This document shows positions 62,429 through 64,000 of a DNA stretch of 64,000 nucleotides, piece after piece. Position numbers and translations under genes: made by a program. The notes beneath the pieces were generated by a model. That model was not told where the DNA came from. It did no database searches and saw nothing but the letters and a program-made list of their open reading frames with translations. How positions within the stretch are numbered: the first letter of the stretch is position 1; the number at the start of each line of letters is the position of its first letter. Source of the stretch: RI-153 sp963721725 (GTDB lineage: Bacteria; Chloroflexota; Anaerolineae; Caldilineales; Caldilineaceae); the NCBI GenBank assembly GCA_963721725.1, contig CAVRLX010000032.1, forward strand, positions 137,595 through 201,594. The letters are read 5' to 3'.

Positions 62429-63922
62429 TTAGCGTGTCACCCAGGGCAGAAAAAGCGAGGGGGACGATTCGTTCGCCTCAACGTGTACGGTGTGCAACAG
62501 CCGATTGTAGCCGGTGTTGGCTTCCCACGTGTTGGCATTGGCAAAGCGCATGGCGTAGTCGGCGCGCCCGGCCAGCGATCCCGCTTCGTCGGGCAGGTGC
62601 AGCAGCAAATCATAGTCGCCGAGGGGCAGATCGGCGGGCAGGGTCAGCGTGTGGGCGATGCGATGCGAACCAGGCAGCCATGTGCGCGGGTCATCGGCCA
62701 GGGGGAGAGAAACCGTGGCCCCGCTGCCCTGATGTCGCAGGATCAACCAGAGCGGGCGCGGGTTAATGGGGGCCGCAAAGCCTTCGTTGGATAGATCAAG
62801 ACGCAGCGCAAACGCGCCGCCGGGTGCGGCCTTGGCGTCAAATTCCCCCTCTGTCATCACCAGCCGATAGCCTAGCCGCTTTTGAACTTCATCCATGCAG
62901 CCGCCGGTGCGCCAACTATTCAGCACGGCGGGCTGATAATCCCAGTTGAGATAGGTCCAATGGAAGCGCACCAGTTCTGTCAGCGCCGTGGGGCAGTCGG
63001 AGCGGGGCGGGTTGGGCGCGCAGCTTTCGCCGCCCTGGGGGAGATACTCGGTTTCGGCGGCGAGATAGGCTTTGTCCGCGGTCAGTGCATTTTCACGATA
63101 GGTCCCTGAATCGGTGTTGTCGGCCAGGAAACAGTCGTTGTGATGGCCGATGCGCGCGCGTGCGGATGCGGTGTATGCCTCATTTGCGGGCAGCGGCGTA
63201 GATTCGTTCAACATGCTCATTTTGGCAAAGGGATAGCGTACCGCTACGGTGCGCGTAATGGGCAGGGCGTTGAGCAGCGCCGTGAGCATCTCGAAACGGC
63301 GTGCATACTGCTGCGGCGAAATCTCCCACGGCTGGCGCGGGTCATCCACAAAGTGGTCGGTGTAATACCATTCGCCCCACACACCGATAAAGCCTGCCTG
63401 CACCAGCGCGATGACGTCGGCGTTGGCGCGCAGGATTGGTTGCAGTTGGGTGATATGCGCTTTCATCCGCGCCAGCGTGGCATCGCCAAAGGGTGGCTCT
63501 TCGCCGGTTTGCGTGGGATCTTCCTGCGTGTAGGCGAAGCGCAACACACACTTTAGCCCGGCTGCGCGCACTTGGGCAAGGTTCGCCGTCATGTGATCTA
63601 AAAAGGACGGGCTGATGGGGGCATCCACAAAGCTGTCCAGATAGGTGATGCAGTAGAGCAGGCGAAAGCCCGCGGCGTTGAATTCGGCCAGGGCTTGCGG
63701 ATCATAGGGCGTGGGCGCGCTGGCGTTGGTCTCGATGTAGCGGTAGAAGCCACGCTCCGGGTTGGGGATGATCTCGTCGCTGGGTTGATAGGTAATCTGG
63801 GCGCGTGGGGCGTGTGCAGCGGTCAACACGGTACATGCGGCGAAGAGCAGGGGAAGGAGGCCGATGAATAGTGAGAAGCGCCTTCTCGGGTTAAAGCTGA
63901 AGCAACTCAGCAGTAGACCCAC
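62429..63922 (-). CDS. DUF4874/DUF4832 secreted protein with FLP tail
   Basis: About 497 residues. Signal with lipobox-like LLPLLFAAC, then a TIM-barrel-like DUF4874 domain (IIPNPERGFYRYIE, LRFAYTQ, AGFIGVWGEWYYTDH with acidic residues as in glycoside hydrolases) and a C-terminal DUF4832 beta domain, ending SPSLFLPWVTR. Probably acts on or binds extracellular carbohydrate (inference). The start is uncertain: the frame is open to the window end, but that part is the vapC end in another frame. A GTG at 63922 is the closest usable start to the signal peptide. Confidence 0.75.
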   Translation of the reverse strand: MGLLLSCFSFNPRRRFSLFIGLLPLLFAACTVLTAAHAPRAQITYQPSDEIIPNPERGFYRYIETNASAPTPYDPQALAEFNAAGFRLLYCITYLDSFVDAPISPSFLDHMTANLAQVRAAGLKCVLRFAYTQEDPTQTGEEPPFGDATLARMKAHITQLQPILRANADVIALVQAGFIGVWGEWYYTDHFVDDPRQPWEISPQQYARRFEMLTALLNALPITRTVAVRYPFAKMSMLNESTPLPANEAYTASARARIGHHNDCFLADNTDSGTYRENALTADKAYLAAETEYLPQGGESCAPNPPRSDCPTALTELVRFHWTYLNWDYQPAVLNSWRTGGCMDEVQKRLGYRLVMTEGEFDAKAAPGGAFALRLDLSNEGFAAPINPRPLWLILRHQGSGATVSLPLADDPRTWLPGSHRIAHTLTLPADLPLGDYDLLLHLPDEAGSLAGRADYAMRFANANTWEANTGYNRLLHTVHVEANESSPSLFLPWVTR

Positions 63923-64000
63923 TTTGTAATGTCTGGATTTGTTGGAAGTGAGCATCATAGGTGAAAAGTGCACTTTCATGCTGCAATGCAATCGCAGCAA
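63891..64000 (-). CDS. vapC: VapC-type PIN-domain toxin, C-terminal fragment (cut by window edge)
   Basis: Read in the frame two bases in from the edge: AAIALQHESALFTYDAHFQQ then IQTLQSGSTAELLQL and a TAA at 63891-63893. This is the typical end of a PIN nuclease, with the last acidic residues in LFTYDAHF. PIN toxins cleave tRNA or rRNA and are neutralised by VapB; the rest of the pair would lie beyond the window. Its 3' end overlaps the proposed start of the DUF4832 gene. Confidence 0.65.
   Translation of the reverse strand, partial: AAIALQHESALFTYDAHFQQIQTLQSGSTAELLQL

Overview
The window reads as chromosomal DNA of a Chloroflexota bacterium, probably Anaerolineae or Caldilineae. The signs are moderately high GC, giant secreted proteins with Thr/Pro linkers and a C-terminal (Y/F)LPxxx(K/R) tail, BTAD-STAND-WD40 regulators, and a Tat-exported DUF1800/DUF1501 pair. 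This is inferred from gene content; no marker phylogeny could be run.

Layout. 0-3 kb: 3' part of an Mrp/Mnh Na+/H+ antiporter operon (mrpA split by a frameshift, mrpB, start of mrpC). 3-8 kb: YccF, NAD(P)-glutamate dehydrogenase, a small acidic Cys-motif protein and a TGS-uridine kinase. 8-11.4 kb: copper operon csoR-copZ-copA with a legible promoter and CsoR-type operator; copA is interrupted by frameshifts and a heptamer-repeat insert. 11.5-13.75 kb: aspS followed by a well-supported 6S RNA. 13.9-19.7 kb: housekeeping and hypothetical genes (SDR, GreA-C protein, Smr, DinB, HAD, CpXC, HD). 19.7-25.2 kb: two LCP proteins, an HtrA protease and an MFS transporter. 25.2-43.8 kb (minus strand): an island of giant surface proteins (beta-helix plus Cys-peptidase-like, tandem-repeat adhesin with TSP3/cadherin-like domains, FG-GAP plus esterase, CarboxypepD_reg plus HExxH metallopeptidase) and two paralogous small proteins with an LRLWR signature. 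44.3-53.5 kb: two large BTAD-STAND-WD40 regulators in tandem. 53.8-57.1 kb: DUF1800 and DUF1501 proteins. 57.3-60 kb: SnoaL-like protein, coaX and coaBC. 60-64 kb: decayed DNA with a gene relic, a ClpN-M50 fusion, a DUF4874/DUF4832 secreted protein and the 3' end of a VapC toxin.

How it may work together. The most interesting unit is 25-53.5 kb. Multidomain exported proteins share a short terminal tail. Two small LRLWR proteins lie among them, each below an identical 24-bp sequence. Two signal-sensing STAND regulators are transcribed divergently from one of these sites. A regulated surface-display system is a reasonable inference but unproven.

Caveat on quality: many conserved genes (mrpA, copA, smr, the HAD gene, coaX, both WD40 genes, most giant genes) are split by single-base indels, often next to short homopolymers. 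I read most as sequencing or assembly indels. Split genes are listed as their open segments and described as one gene.
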